NCBI GenBank assembly: GCA_910588795.1
Contig: CAJURI010000085.1
Location: forward strand, 1-6,814
From: an uncultured Duncaniella sp.
Lineage (GTDB): Bacteria; Bacteroidota; Bacteroidia; Bacteroidales; Muribaculaceae
DNA length: 6,814 nt
Direction of reading: 5' to 3'
The notes beneath the pieces were generated by a model. That model saw only the letters and a list, made by a program, of their open reading frames with translations. It made no database searches and was not told the DNA's origin. Positions 6,752 through 6,814 of this stretch are shown one piece after another; the first letter of the stretch is position 1; each line of letters begins with the position of its first letter. A program made the translations under genes and the position numbers.

Positions 6752-6814
6752 AGCTATTCAGTAACTACTCAGGTATCTAAATGTGCCCAAATGCTTGATT
6801 ATCAACAGTAGCAA

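Noticed and set aside
6752..6814. Tail after the nitroreductase gene as a terminator or the start of another gene
   Set aside because: No hairpin with a T-run is visible, and the only ATG-led frame stops after a few codons.

Overview
The window reads as ordinary chromosomal DNA from a member of the Bacteroidales (phylum Bacteroidota). The evidence is protein style and promoters. The CarB, CarA and enolase sequences carry Bacteroides-like motifs, and three of the four transcription units have a match to the Bacteroidota -7 element TAnnTTTG just upstream, with no strong Shine-Dalgarno sequences. Coding DNA is moderately GC-rich and the gene spacers are clearly AT-rich. A Muribaculaceae-like gut organism is a guess from memory of such proteins, not something the sequence proves.

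Layout, left to right. Positions 1-1226 (minus) hold enolase, complete at its start but cut by the window edge about 20 residues before its expected end. Positions 1227-1359 are the eno promoter spacer. Positions 1360-4584 (minus) hold carB and 4617-5687 (minus) hold carA, 32 bases apart, forming a carAB operon read right to left. Positions 5688-5998 are an AT-rich divergent promoter region. Positions 5999-6751 (plus) hold an NfsA-type FMN nitroreductase. The last 63 bases hold no recognisable gene or terminator.

CarA supplies ammonia from glutamine and CarB builds carbamoyl phosphate for pyrimidine and arginine synthesis. Enolase is a separate glycolytic unit that happens to lie downstream and has its own promoter. 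The nitroreductase is divergent, with no evident metabolic link.

I see no mobile element, CRISPR array, RNA gene or new multi-gene system. The points most worth a second look are three. The CarB effector domain has a tryptophan and asparagine pattern like the N-acetylglutamate site of animal CPS1 rather than the UMP site of E. coli CarB. A 19-base dyad sits on the nitroreductase promoter. The carA start should be moved to an ATG inside the longest reading frame.
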